Origin: BM524 sp041554435
Lineage (GTDB): Bacteria; Bacteroidota; Bacteroidia; Bacteroidales; F082
Reading direction: 5' to 3'
DNA: 54,412 nucleotides
NCBI GenBank assembly: GCA_041554435.1
Contig: JBFFLX010000006.1
Location: 1 to 54,412 of the forward strand
Shown: positions 8,676-18,773 of the stretch, in pieces
Layout: every line of letters begins with the position of its first letter
Position numbering within the stretch: position 1 is the stretch's first letter
Made by a program: the position numbers and the translations under genes
Notes under the pieces: model-generated
What the model saw: the letters and a program-made list of their open reading frames with translations, nothing else
Database searches by the model: none
Told to the model about the DNA's origin: nothing

Positions 8676-10046
8676 ATGAAAAGACTTATTCTATACTTAG
8701 TCGTTATTGTATTTTTAGGGAGTTGCAACAACTCCGGCAATGGTGAACTTGTTGGAACAAGGAAGAAATCAAAACCTTTCTACCAACCTGATCCTTATGG
8801 AATGGCATTCGTTCCACTGGGCAGTTATACAATGGGAGCAGGTGATGAGGACATTACCAATAGCCACCTGATTCAACCAAAAACCATTTCAGTTTCTGCA
8901 TTCTTTATGGATGAAACAGAAATAACAAATGATGAGTACAGACAATTTGTATTTTGGGTACGCGACTCCATCGCAAGAACAATGCTTGGAGATGTACGTC
9001 CGGAAGAGTTCCTCATCGAGGAAAACGAGAAAACAGGTGAAATTTATGATCCGCCATATTTAAATTGGGAAACCGATATTGAGTGGAGTAGTGAAGATCA
9101 GGATGTACGAGATGTTCTTGAAGAATTATATCTTCCTGAGCATGAAAGATACTTCAGAAGAAAAGAAATAGATACCAGAAAGTTAATGTATGAGTATTAC
9201 TGGGTTGATTTGCATGCTGCTGCATCAAAGGATTTCGCAGAAGATGCAGATTACAGAAATGCAGGTTTAGCAAACAGACCTCAGGGTTTACGCGACCGTT
9301 CTGTATATGTAAGAAAAGAAACTATAGGTGTATATCCTGATACTTTAGCATGGATACACGACTATACATATTCATTTAACGACCCGATGACAGAAAGATA
9401 TTTCTGGCATCCTGCCTACGACCATTATCCTGTTGTAGGTGTTAACTGGAAACAAGCCAGAGCTTTCTGTGTTTGGAGAACAGAACTTTTAAATGCACAC
9501 CTAAATGCTAAGAAAGGTGAAGTTTCTTACGCCGAATTCCGTCTTCCTACAGAAGCAGAATGGGAATGGGCAGCAAGAGGAGGTTATGCTCTTAATCCTT
9601 ACCCTTGGGGAGGACCTTATACAAGAACAGAAAAAGGATGTTTCCTTGCCAACTTTAAACCACTTCGTGGCGATTATATCGCTGACGGTGATTTAAGGAC
9701 TACAATTGTTGGCCATTATCCGGCAAACGATTGGGGATTATATGATATGGCAGGTAATGTAGCAGAATGGACAAACTCAGCATTTGACCCTTCAAGTTAT
9801 AATTTCGCCTGGGATATGAATCCCAATTATACTTACACAGCTAAGGAAGATGATCCTCCGGTAATGAAAAGAAAAGTTATTCGAGGTGGCTCATGGAAAG
9901 ATATTGCTTATTATCTGCAAGTTACAACCAGAGCTTATGAATATCAGGATACTGCAAAATCTTATGTAGGTTTCCGTACTATCCAACCTTACCTTGGACG
10001 TAATAAGGGAGATAATCCAAACAAAGCTTCAAGAGTTTACAATTAA
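8676..10046 (+). CDS. gldK: T9SS ring lipoprotein GldK/PorK
   Basis: The 456-residue product is a lipoprotein: the signal peptide ends in FLGSC with lipidated C17. The remainder has the formylglycine-generating-enzyme/sulfatase-modifying fold typical of GldK, with MDETEITNDEYRQF (about 79-92), RLPTEAEWEWAARGG, WGLYDMAGNVAEWTNS and VIRGGSWKD in order. With GldN it forms the large periplasmic ring on the outer membrane that is part of the T9SS. Length fits the family (about 460 in gliding species). It is followed after 43 bp by gldL. The fold is retained, but no enzymatic role is implied. Confidence 0.95.
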   Translation: MKRLILYLVVIVFLGSCNNSGNGELVGTRKKSKPFYQPDPYGMAFVPLGSYTMGAGDEDITNSHLIQPKTISVSAFFMDETEITNDEYRQFVFWVRDSIARTMLGDVRPEEFLIEENEKTGEIYDPPYLNWETDIEWSSEDQDVRDVLEELYLPEHERYFRRKEIDTRKLMYEYYWVDLHAAASKDFAEDADYRNAGLANRPQGLRDRSVYVRKETIGVYPDTLAWIHDYTYSFNDPMTERYFWHPAYDHYPVVGVNWKQARAFCVWRTELLNAHLNAKKGEVSYAEFRLPTEAEWEWAARGGYALNPYPWGGPYTRTEKGCFLANFKPLRGDYIADGDLRTTIVGHYPANDWGLYDMAGNVAEWTNSAFDPSSYNFAWDMNPNYTYTAKEDDPPVMKRKVIRGGSWKDIAYYLQVTTRAYEYQDTAKSYVGFRTIQPYLGRNKGDNPNKASRVYN

Positions 10047-10089
10047 TATTTTTATTAACAACCAAAATAATTATTTAAAGAAATTTATC

Positions 10090-11088
10090 ATGGGATTTTT
10101 TGATTTTACAAGAACAAGAGGCTATAGAAACTTTATGGCAAAAGTGTATGGATGGGGTGCATCAGTAGTATTGATAGGTGCTTTATTCAAGATTATTCAT
10201 CTGCCTTATGCAAATGAATTGCTGACAGTGGGTCTTTTAACTGAGGCCGTTATTTTCTTCTTCTCAGCATTTGAACCTCCACACGTTGAGCCTGATTGGA
10301 GTTTGGTTTATCCAGAACTAGGAGGGATGTATCACGGAGTTAAAGGTCAGGAAGTGAAACGTAAATCTCCAACCGAAAGACTTGATGAAATGCTTGAAAA
10401 AGCACAAATCGACAATAAAACAATTGAGAGGTTGGGATTGGGAATGTCAAAACTATCTGACAATGCAAGTCAGTTAAGTGACTTGGCAGATGCTGCTGTT
10501 GCAACAAACTCATTTACTACAAATCTTCAATCAGCCAGTGAAAGTGCTAAAACTTTTGATGAGTCGGTTAAGAAAGATGCTGTAGCTACAACTAATTATG
10601 CAGAAAGTTTGGGCAGTGTAACAGAAGGTGCCTCTACATTAGCAAATGCTTATTCTCAAGCCGCTGAAACTCTTAAGAATGACATGAATACTACAGAGGA
10701 ATTTGCCAGTACAGTAAAAAGCGCCACTGATTCAGCTAACACTCTTGCTGAGAGTTATCATAAGTCAGCAAGTGTTCTGTCAAAATCAGTAGAAGCCCTT
10801 GATTTTACAGCTGTTGAAGGTGATGCATATAATGAGCAATTAAGAAAAATTGCAGAAAATATGGCAGCCCTAAACGCTATTTACGAAATCCAATTGCAAG
10901 GAACTAATAAAGCAGTTGAATCTTCCGAAAAATTGCAATCAACAATGAACGAATTCTTAGCTAAACTTGAGAATTCTACAGCATCAACTACCGAATTCTC
11001 GGAGCAGATGACTACATTGACACAACGTATGGGATCGTTGAACAAAGTTTATGGAAATATGCTCACCGCAATGAACATGAACGGCTAA
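10090..11088 (+). CDS. gldL: T9SS motor component GldL/PorL
   Basis: The 332-residue inner-membrane protein has two N-terminal helices (about 19-37 and 44-61) and a long cytoplasmic coiled-coil tail. Together with GldM it forms the proton-driven rotary motor of the T9SS and gliding. E52 lies inside the second helix (LLTEAVIFFFSAFEPP), matching the essential membrane glutamate of GldL (E49 in Flavobacterium). The start is the ATG at 10090 (MGFFDFTRTRGYRNF); the frame extends upstream into gldK, but the family begins here. The tail has repeated Ser/Thr/Ala-rich heptads. Confidence 0.95.
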   Translation: MGFFDFTRTRGYRNFMAKVYGWGASVVLIGALFKIIHLPYANELLTVGLLTEAVIFFFSAFEPPHVEPDWSLVYPELGGMYHGVKGQEVKRKSPTERLDEMLEKAQIDNKTIERLGLGMSKLSDNASQLSDLADAAVATNSFTTNLQSASESAKTFDESVKKDAVATTNYAESLGSVTEGASTLANAYSQAAETLKNDMNTTEEFASTVKSATDSANTLAESYHKSASVLSKSVEALDFTAVEGDAYNEQLRKIAENMAALNAIYEIQLQGTNKAVESSEKLQSTMNEFLAKLENSTASTTEFSEQMTTLTQRMGSLNKVYGNMLTAMNMNG

Positions 11089-11150
11089 TATGCCTATAAT
11101 GAACTATTGTTTAACAATTAATTATCCATTAATAAAAAAAATTAATACAA

Positions 11151-12815
11151 ATGGCAGGATATAAAGAAACCCCACGACAAAAGATGATTGCCATGATGTA
11201 TTTGGTGCTTACAGCACTACTTGCTCTTAATGTATCGAAAGATATCCTGAATGCTTTCATCGTTGTAAACGAAAGTATGGAAAGCACTAACGAAGGAATC
11301 ATTTCAGAAGTAAGTCAAATATATCGTGAATTCGAAGTACAATACGATCAAAATAAAGAAAAAACAGAAGAATATTATAACCAAGCTTTGCAAGTTAGAG
11401 AAGAGACCAAGAAGATAGTAGATTATCTTGATCATCTTAAATATATGCTTGTTGGTGTTAGCGAGTATAATATACCATCAAAAATAGATTCATTAGAATT
11501 AATGAGTTTGTACTACAAAGATTCTACACTATCAACAGGTGTAAGAAAAAAGGTTTTATTGCTTAAGGATGTTCCCACTAAAGATAAGTATGATAATACA
11601 ACATCTTATTTGATGGGAATGAACAATGACGGTGAAGCTTATACTTTAAAAAATAAACTTCAAACTTACCGTAAGTTTTTACTTAACATTATGGACCAGG
11701 ATGAAAGTTACCAAGGTATAGGACTAATTATAAAAGAGGGAAATGCATACAGAAACGCTGATAAGCAGGCAGTTAGTTGGGAAGTGTATAATTTCTATCA
11801 TACTATTTTAGCTGCCGACGTTACCATCGTAAATAAGTTGATTAACGAAGTTAAAAATGCTGAACTTGATGCTGTAAACTATTTGTTTTCATCTATTTCA
11901 GCAACCGACTTTAAATTTGCTTCTGTTAATGCCAAGGTAATTCCTCATAGTACTTACGTATTTAAAGGTCAGGATTATTCAGCACAAATACTTGTTGCTG
12001 CATACGACGATAAAGCAAAACCTGATATTTATGTAAAATATGGCGTTGACGAATGGAAAGACTCATATCTGAGTACCGCAAAAAAAGTTAGTGGTGATGA
12101 AGGTGTTGTGGAATTAACTATTCCGGCTAACGCTGAAGGTCCACAAAAATATGCGGGTATCATTCAGTTGAGAAATCCTGAAACTGGTGAGTTAGAAGAT
12201 CATCCTTTTAGTGGTGATTATATTGTTGCACCACCATCATTAACTGTAGCACCTTTGAAAATGAACGTATTTTATATAGGTGTTGAAAATCCCGTTGCAA
12301 TCTCTGCTCCTGGTATTCCTTTAAGTAAAATTAAGCCTGTAATTACAACTGGTAGCCTTTACGCTAAAGATGATAACTGGGCAGTGAAAATTAAAGATCA
12401 GGTACCTGGAAATAAAGTTACTATTACTGCAACTGCAGAAGTTGATGGAACAGTAATGAATCTAGGAAGCGCAGAATTCCGCGTAAAAAGAGTACCTAGT
12501 CCTGTTGCTGAAATAGCAGGTAAAATTGGCGGAAACATCGATAAGAATACTCTTCTTGCGGCAGGAGCAATAATTCCTAGTATGAAAGATTTCGATTTCG
12601 ATCTATATTTCGAAGTTACTTCTTTCACCTTTGCTACTATTGTTAATGGCGACTGGATTCCTAAAAACGTTAGAGGTAATTTATTTACAACAGAAATTAC
12701 CAATATCATCAGAAACAGTAAAAGAAAACAAAAAATATTCTTTGAAAATATTCAAGCTAAGGGTCCTGATGGAACAATTAGAACTCTTAACTCAATAAAT
12801 CTTGAAATACAGTAA
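11151..12815 (+). CDS. gldM: T9SS motor component GldM/PorM
   Basis: The 554-residue protein starts with the family signature MAGYKETPRQKMIAMMYLVL, and one membrane helix lies at about 12-30. The rest is a long periplasmic rod of successive domains (about 40-220 helical, then Ig-like domains to the C-terminus). GldM dimers pass through the GldL pentamer and carry torque from the proton motor to the GldK/GldN ring. Length is slightly above the usual 510-520. The gene lies 62 bp after gldL and 17 bp before gldN, clearly in one operon. Confidence 0.95.
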   Translation: MAGYKETPRQKMIAMMYLVLTALLALNVSKDILNAFIVVNESMESTNEGIISEVSQIYREFEVQYDQNKEKTEEYYNQALQVREETKKIVDYLDHLKYMLVGVSEYNIPSKIDSLELMSLYYKDSTLSTGVRKKVLLLKDVPTKDKYDNTTSYLMGMNNDGEAYTLKNKLQTYRKFLLNIMDQDESYQGIGLIIKEGNAYRNADKQAVSWEVYNFYHTILAADVTIVNKLINEVKNAELDAVNYLFSSISATDFKFASVNAKVIPHSTYVFKGQDYSAQILVAAYDDKAKPDIYVKYGVDEWKDSYLSTAKKVSGDEGVVELTIPANAEGPQKYAGIIQLRNPETGELEDHPFSGDYIVAPPSLTVAPLKMNVFYIGVENPVAISAPGIPLSKIKPVITTGSLYAKDDNWAVKIKDQVPGNKVTITATAEVDGTVMNLGSAEFRVKRVPSPVAEIAGKIGGNIDKNTLLAAGAIIPSMKDFDFDLYFEVTSFTFATIVNGDWIPKNVRGNLFTTEITNIIRNSKRKQKIFFENIQAKGPDGTIRTLNSINLEIQ

Positions 12816-12832
12816 TTTAAAAATTAAGACAC

Positions 12833-13675
12833 ATGAATAAGTTGTTTGTCGCATTTCTGACTATTAGTTTAATGCTCACCATGGGCTTAAAAGCACAGAT
12901 TATTGACGAAGCACCAAAAGATGCTTTAGTTGATGCTGAAACTCTTATCAATCAAGAGCCTATACCATTACCATCTATTCGAGCCGCAGATATAATGTGG
13001 TCGAAAAGAATTTGGAGAGAAATTGACTTCCGTCAGAAATTCAATCAAAAGTTTTATTTCCCCATAGAAACTCAAGCTAATTGGAAATCGTTTATCATTG
13101 TTGTTCTCGATGCCCTTAAAGAAGGTCAGTTAACAGCATACGACATCTCTAATACAGATGAATTGCTGGTTCCAATTACTTATAGTGAAATAACAGGTCG
13201 TCAAACGGATACACTTCGCCAAATTATGCGCCGTCCTTATCCTCCTTACGATGAGTATGACACTACCATTTATACGGAGTTTGATCCTACTAAAGTTATG
13301 CGACTAAGGGTTAAAGAAGATTGGTATTTCGATAAACAGCGTTCTCAAATGATGGTTCGTATTCAGGCAATTTGCCCTGTTATGATTAAAGAAAGAAATG
13401 GTCAGGAAGTTACCGAGCCTCTCTTCTGGTTATCATATCCCGAATCAAGAGATGTTTTTGCTCAGTCGCTGGTTTTCAACAGAGAAAATTCAGCTATGCG
13501 ATTAACATTTGATGAGGTATTCTGGAAACGACTTTTTGATAGTTATATCTATAAAGAAGCTAATGTTTTCGACCGTCGTATATCACAATATGCAACAGGT
13601 GTGGATGCATTACTTGAGTCAGAAAGAATCAAACGTGAGATGTTCGAATTTGAAGAAAATCTCTGGTCTTATTAA
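12833..13675 (+). CDS. gldN: T9SS ring protein GldN/PorN
   Basis: The 280-residue periplasmic protein has a signal peptide (ending near GLKAQ) and the conserved GldN block IRAADIMWSKRIWREIDFRQ (about 50-69), followed by NQKFYFP. It pairs with GldK in the periplasmic ring. In gliding Flavobacterium a paralogue (GldO) can substitute; none is present here. It is the last gene of the cluster, and a strong terminator starts 21 bp after its stop. Confidence 0.95.
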   Translation: MNKLFVAFLTISLMLTMGLKAQIIDEAPKDALVDAETLINQEPIPLPSIRAADIMWSKRIWREIDFRQKFNQKFYFPIETQANWKSFIIVVLDALKEGQLTAYDISNTDELLVPITYSEITGRQTDTLRQIMRRPYPPYDEYDTTIYTEFDPTKVMRLRVKEDWYFDKQRSQMMVRIQAICPVMIKERNGQEVTEPLFWLSYPESRDVFAQSLVFNRENSAMRLTFDEVFWKRLFDSYIYKEANVFDRRISQYATGVDALLESERIKREMFEFEENLWSY

Positions 13676-13696
13676 TATTAAAAATATTATTAAAAA

Positions 13697-13728
13697 AACT
13701 CCTCTTAATTTTAAGGGGAGTTTTTTTT
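13697..13728 (+). terminator. Rho-independent terminator of the porP-gldN operon
   Basis: A 10-bp stem AACTCCTCTT/AAGGGGAGTT (one G-U pair), extendable by two A-T pairs, is followed by a run of eight T. Confidence 0.9.
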
Positions 13729-13780
13729 GTTTACTCAATTTCGTAATTTTACAGGAGATAATCTTGTTAATATCAATTTG

Positions 13781-15886
13781 ATGAAGTCTGTACTCGAAAC
13801 TCCAATTACATATCTTAAAGGTGTTGGCCCCAAAAAGGCTGAAGTCCTTCAGAAAGAAGTTGGAATTAAATGTTTTGAGGATTTATTATACTATTTCCCT
13901 TTTAGATATGTGGATAAAAGCAAAATTTATAAAGTAACTGATATTAATAATGATAGTGCATATTTCCAGTTAAAAGGCAAAATAAGTAATCTGATTTCTG
14001 TTGGTGATAAACGTACAAAATATATAACCGCAAAATTCTACGACGACAGTGGTTCTATAGATATTGTTTGGTTCAGAGGATTAAAATGGGTTAAAGAAAT
14101 GATCAAACCTAATACCGAATATCTCATATTTGGGAAACCATCGGTATTTAAAAACTCATTTAATTTTGTTCATCCTGAGATTGAAGTTTTCTCTGAAGTT
14201 GAAAATCCTGTTGCTATGCAAAGCCTTGAAGGTATTTATAGTTCAACCGAAAAACTTAAAAATTTCGGTTTGGGTAGCAGAGGAATTTCCAAAATAATGA
14301 AACAACTTCTAATTCAGGTAGAAAGTGAAATAAAGGAAAAACTTCCCGATTATATTCTAAAAAAATATAATTTGATTGATGAGAAAACTGCTCTTACAAA
14401 CATACATTTTCCAAAAAATACTTCAATAATCCAAAAGGCACAAAATCGTTTAAAATTTGATGAACTTTTCTATCTGCAAATTGAACTTATCCTAAACAAA
14501 AAAATTACTAAACAAAAAAGTAGAGGCTATGTTTTTGAAAGAGTTGGTGAGTTTTTCAATAATTTTTATAAAATACATCTACCCTTCAACTTAACCAATG
14601 CTCAAAAAAAAGTAATTAAAGAAATCAGATCTGATTTAAAAACAGGCAAACAAATGAACCGCCTGCTACAGGGTGATGTTGGTAGTGGAAAAACCATGGT
14701 GGCTTTTATGAGTATGTTGATAGCTATCGATAATGGATTCCAAACATGTATAATGGCTCCTACCGAAATACTTGCCAATCAGCATTATAACAGCATTAAA
14801 GTATTTGCAGAAGGTCTTGACTTAGAACTTGAACTATTAACAGGATCGACTAAAAAAAGCAAACGTAATGAGATTCATGAAGGCATACAAAGTGGTAAAT
14901 TAAAAATACTAATAGGTACTCATGCACTTGTTGAAGACACAGTGAAGTTCAATAATCTGGGCCTGGCAGTAATAGATGAGCAACACAGATTCGGAGTTGC
15001 CCAAAGAGCCAAATTATGGAAGAAAAACACAACTCCTCCTCACATACTGGTTATGACAGCCACTCCTATTCCCAGAACATTAGCCATGACTGTTTATGGA
15101 AATCTTGATGTATCAGTAATCGATGAGCTACCTCCCGGAAGGAAAACGATTCAAACAATCCATTTTTTCGAAAATAAGAGGTTGAGACTTATTGGTTTCA
15201 TGCGGGAACAAATAAAAAAAGGAAGTCAAATTTATGTCGTTTATCCGCTTATAAGCGAATCGGAAAAACTCGACCTTAAAAATCTTATGGATGGTTTTGC
15301 TAATATGCAACACGATTTCCCTCCTCCGCAATATCTGGTTTCCGTTTTACACGGAAGAATGAAAAATGAAGAGAAGGAATATGAGATGAAACGTTTTGTG
15401 GAAGGCAAAACAAATATCCTCGTTTCAACAACAGTTATAGAAGTGGGTGTTGATGTTCCAAACGCTTCTGTAATGATAATTGAAAATGCCGAACGTTTCG
15501 GTTTGAGTCAATTGCATCAGCTTAGAGGCCGAGTGGGAAGAGGATCAGAACAATCATACTGCATACTTATGTCGGGGCACAAACTTTCCAACGAAGGCAG
15601 GAAGCGACTTGAGGTTATGGTATCAACATCTGATGGATTTGAAATAGCAGAAGAAGATTTGAAATTAAGGGGACCGGGAGATTTGCAAGGAACACGCCAA
15701 AGTGGTATTCTCGACTTTAAAATCGCAAATATTACCAAAGACAGCCATCTTATGTTACAAACGCGTAAGTTGGGCGAAGCCATATTGGAAAAGGACCCGC
15801 AACTAACTAACGAACACAATATTATCATCCGCAACCATCTCCAAAATAAATTTAAAAAACAAGTTAACTGGGGCAAAATTTCATAA
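13781..15886 (+). CDS. recG: ATP-dependent DNA helicase RecG
   Basis: The 701-residue helicase remodels stalled replication forks and Holliday junctions. Its order is an N-terminal wedge/OB domain (about 1-260), then the helicase motor with Walker A GDVGSGKT at 298-305, DEQH box D399-H402, motif III MTATPIPRTL, and the motif VI region QLRGRVGRG. Length matches E. coli RecG (693). The frame is open from 13727, but the ATG at 13781 (MKSVLETPITYLKGVG) gives the standard N-terminus. A near-consensus -7 box (TAATTTTA, 13744-13751) lies just after the gldN terminator. Confidence 0.96.
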   Translation: MKSVLETPITYLKGVGPKKAEVLQKEVGIKCFEDLLYYFPFRYVDKSKIYKVTDINNDSAYFQLKGKISNLISVGDKRTKYITAKFYDDSGSIDIVWFRGLKWVKEMIKPNTEYLIFGKPSVFKNSFNFVHPEIEVFSEVENPVAMQSLEGIYSSTEKLKNFGLGSRGISKIMKQLLIQVESEIKEKLPDYILKKYNLIDEKTALTNIHFPKNTSIIQKAQNRLKFDELFYLQIELILNKKITKQKSRGYVFERVGEFFNNFYKIHLPFNLTNAQKKVIKEIRSDLKTGKQMNRLLQGDVGSGKTMVAFMSMLIAIDNGFQTCIMAPTEILANQHYNSIKVFAEGLDLELELLTGSTKKSKRNEIHEGIQSGKLKILIGTHALVEDTVKFNNLGLAVIDEQHRFGVAQRAKLWKKNTTPPHILVMTATPIPRTLAMTVYGNLDVSVIDELPPGRKTIQTIHFFENKRLRLIGFMREQIKKGSQIYVVYPLISESEKLDLKNLMDGFANMQHDFPPPQYLVSVLHGRMKNEEKEYEMKRFVEGKTNILVSTTVIEVGVDVPNASVMIIENAERFGLSQLHQLRGRVGRGSEQSYCILMSGHKLSNEGRKRLEVMVSTSDGFEIAEEDLKLRGPGDLQGTRQSGILDFKIANITKDSHLMLQTRKLGEAILEKDPQLTNEHNIIIRNHLQNKFKKQVNWGKIS

Positions 15887-15986
15887 AACTCCCCCACTCT
15901 GCATCATAATTTTTTAAACTATTTTATCATAAACACCAACACAGGATGTTTGCTAAAATTATATATGTATAAATTAACATAATTCT

Positions 15987-15994
15987 TACTTTTG
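15987..15994 (+). promoter_or_regulatory. -7 box for pheT
   Basis: TACTTTTG, continued by CAAA, is a perfect TAnnTTTG box about 95 bp before pheT. The extended form TACnTTTGCAA recurs before three other genes in this window. Confidence 0.55.
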
Positions 15995-16088
15995 CAAATC
16001 AAAATTCATCAAAGGAAGTGAAGTGCTTACATATGTTTTAAACTTTGTAATTACTTCATTAAAATATAATTATAAAAGTTTAAAACAG

Positions 16089-18545
16089 ATGAAGTTATCA
16101 TATAACTGGTTAAAACAATACGTAAATACAGATTTAAGTGCAGAGGAATTGTCTCCTATTCTAACCGACATTGGTCTTGAAGTAGAGGGTTTGGAGAAAT
16201 TCCAGTCGATAAAAGGAGGTCTGCAAGGTGTTGTTATTGGAGAAGTAAAAAGTTGCAGAAAACATGAAAATGCTGATAAACTCAGCGTAACAACTGTTGA
16301 TATAGGAGCCGAAGAACTTTTACCAATTGTTTGCGGCGCTCCAAATGTTGCTGCAGGACAGAAAGTAGCAGTAGCAACGGTAGGAACTAAATTATATGAT
16401 GGCGATGAATCATTTACAATAAAGAAAGCCAAAATCAGAGGAGAGGCCTCCGAAGGAATGATCTGCGCCGAAGATGAATTGGGACTTGGCACTTCTCATG
16501 AAGGAATTATGGTATTGCCCGAAAATTTAAAAATCGGAATGGCGGCCAGTGAGTATTTTGATGTAGAAGAAGATTATATTTTCGAAATTGGTTTAACGCC
16601 AAACAGAGGTGATGCTGCTTCACACATTGGTTCCGCTAGAGATTTAGTAGCTGGTTTAAACCGAATTACTGCTTCTAAAAAACATAAACTAACACTTCCT
16701 TCAGTTGACGAATTTAAAGTCGACAATAATAATCTCGACATAGATGTTATAGTTGAATCACCTGAAGCATGTGAGAGATATACCGGAATTACCATTTCAA
16801 ATGTAAAAGTTAAAGAATCGCCTGTATGGCTTAAAAACAAACTTAATGCCATCGGCCTTAGGCCAATAAATAATATTGTTGACATTACAAATTTTGTTTT
16901 ACACGAAACAGGTCAGCCTTTGCATGCTTTCGATGCTGATAAAATTACCGGAAATAAGGTCATTGTAAAAAAACTCGATAACAATACTCCTTTCTTGGCA
17001 CTGGATGAAGTGGAAAGAAAGTTGAACAGCGATGATTTGATGATTTGTAATACCCAGGGAGGCATGTGTATTGCAGGCGTTTTTGGAGGTATAGATTCAG
17101 GAGTTAGTGAAAATACTAAAAATATCTTCCTCGAAAGTGCTTATTTCGATGCTACTCATATCCGAAAAACTTCTAAACGACATGCTCTTCAAACAGATGC
17201 ATCATTCAGGTTTGAACGAGGTGCAGATCCAAATATTACTGTATTCGCGTTAAAAAGAGCAGCCTTATTAATAAAAGAAGTTGCCGGTGGCGAAATATCA
17301 TCGGAAATAAAAGATGTTTATCCTAATAAAATAGAAAATTGGGCCATAGATATTTCATATGCAAATATTGACAGACTTATTGGTAAAAAAATTGAGCGCA
17401 ATATTATCAAAGATATACTGGTAGATCTGGAAATTAAAATACTTAATGAAGATGAAAATTCTTTAAAAGTTGAAGTTCCAACCTTTAAAGTTGAAGTTAA
17501 CAGAGAAGTTGACATTATTGAAGAGATTTTAAGAATCTATGGTTATAACAATATTGATCTCGACAATAAAATTCATTCATCAATAAGTTTGAGGCATAAA
17601 CCTGATCTGGAGAAGGTTCAGAATATGGTATCCGATTATTTAAGTTCACAAGGTTTTGCCGAAATAATGAATAATTCGCTTACCAAAGCAGAATATACTG
17701 AAAAAACTGAAGGGTTCACTGTTGAGGAAAATGTTAATATACTTAATCCTTTAAGTAAAGATTTAAATGTTTTACGGCAGTCTCTACTTTTCGGCGGGCT
17801 TGAAAGTATTGCCTATAACCAGAACAGAAGAATTTCGAATCAAAAGGTTTATGAGTTTGGTAAAATCTATCAAAAATCTACCGGAAAAACTCAAAATATT
17901 ATCAAAGACTATTTCGAAGAACGCCATTTATTAATATTATCCACGGGTAATGTTAATGAAGAAAACTGGACTGCTAACGATAATAAAGCAGATTTCTACT
18001 ATATAAAATCGATGGTTGAGGCAATAATTAACCGACTTGGAATTGACAGAAAACAAATTAAAATGGAAATTTCTGACAATCCAATTTACTCATATTCAAT
18101 GCAATATAATTTCAATAATACAATTATTGCTGAAATTGGAAATATTGACAAAACTGTTTTAAAATCCTTCGACATTAAGAAAGAAGTTTATGGGGCAATT
18201 TTAAACTGGACGAATATATGCAAGTTTCTTCCTACGAAAAATACGAGTTACGAGCCGGTTCTTAAGTTCCCTTCAGTAAGAAGAGATTTAGCTTTAGTTC
18301 TCGAAAAGAATATAAGTTTCGATCAACTTAAAGAAGTTGCCTTTAAGGCAGAAAGAAAATTACTGACAGATGTTGGATTATTCGATATTTACGAAGGAGA
18401 TAAAATTCCGGAAAGCAAAAAGTCATATGCTCTTTCATTTATACTTCAGGATAAAACTAAAACACTTAACGACAAAACCATCGACAAAACCATGAGACGC
18501 ATTCAGCAAATGCTGGAAAATGAGTGTGGTGCTGTTTTAAGGTAG
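16089..18545 (+). CDS. pheT: Phenylalanine--tRNA ligase beta subunit
   Basis: The 818-residue subunit forms the alpha2beta2 PheRS that charges tRNA-Phe. An N-terminal tRNA-binding (EMAP-like) domain covers about 40-150, followed by the B3/B4 editing region (about 210-390, with NNIVDITNFVLHETGQPLHAFD), B5 (about 405-475), the catalytic-core-like region, and the C-terminal anticodon-binding FDX-ACB domain beginning near FPSVRRDLALVL. The ATG at 16089 (MKLSYNWLKQYV) is the family N-terminus; an upstream in-frame GTG at 16023 is rejected. The alpha subunit (pheS) is not adjacent, which is common in Bacteroidota. Confidence 0.96.
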   Translation: MKLSYNWLKQYVNTDLSAEELSPILTDIGLEVEGLEKFQSIKGGLQGVVIGEVKSCRKHENADKLSVTTVDIGAEELLPIVCGAPNVAAGQKVAVATVGTKLYDGDESFTIKKAKIRGEASEGMICAEDELGLGTSHEGIMVLPENLKIGMAASEYFDVEEDYIFEIGLTPNRGDAASHIGSARDLVAGLNRITASKKHKLTLPSVDEFKVDNNNLDIDVIVESPEACERYTGITISNVKVKESPVWLKNKLNAIGLRPINNIVDITNFVLHETGQPLHAFDADKITGNKVIVKKLDNNTPFLALDEVERKLNSDDLMICNTQGGMCIAGVFGGIDSGVSENTKNIFLESAYFDATHIRKTSKRHALQTDASFRFERGADPNITVFALKRAALLIKEVAGGEISSEIKDVYPNKIENWAIDISYANIDRLIGKKIERNIIKDILVDLEIKILNEDENSLKVEVPTFKVEVNREVDIIEEILRIYGYNNIDLDNKIHSSISLRHKPDLEKVQNMVSDYLSSQGFAEIMNNSLTKAEYTEKTEGFTVEENVNILNPLSKDLNVLRQSLLFGGLESIAYNQNRRISNQKVYEFGKIYQKSTGKTQNIIKDYFEERHLLILSTGNVNEENWTANDNKADFYYIKSMVEAIINRLGIDRKQIKMEISDNPIYSYSMQYNFNNTIIAEIGNIDKTVLKSFDIKKEVYGAILNWTNICKFLPTKNTSYEPVLKFPSVRRDLALVLEKNISFDQLKEVAFKAERKLLTDVGLFDIYEGDKIPESKKSYALSFILQDKTKTLNDKTIDKTMRRIQQMLENECGAVLR

Positions 18546-18741
18546 TTTATTAAAGTAAATGTTGTAGTAATAAATAAAAATGTTTTTTGCTCCCGCTACA
18601 ATCATATTTAACATATACCGTTTAAATTTCTAGAACATCAAAGTAAAAGAACGGCTCTGGATATAATAAATAATGTTAAACCAATAGCATTAATCTTCAG
18701 TTGCATATAGATGTTAATCAAATTTATTTAGCAAATGTTCT

Positions 18742-18749
18742 TACCTTTG
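18742..18749 (+). promoter_or_regulatory. -7 box for the sigma-54 activator operon
   Basis: TACCTTTG, continued by CAAC, is a perfect TAnnTTTG box 25 bp before the ATG at 18774. Confidence 0.55.
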
Positions 18750-18773
18750 CAACAGTAAAACAAAATTGCATTA

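Noticed and set aside
9994..10089. N-terminal extension of GldL overlapping gldK
   Set aside because: The GldL family begins at MGFFDF; the extension is out-of-frame gldK sequence plus spacer.
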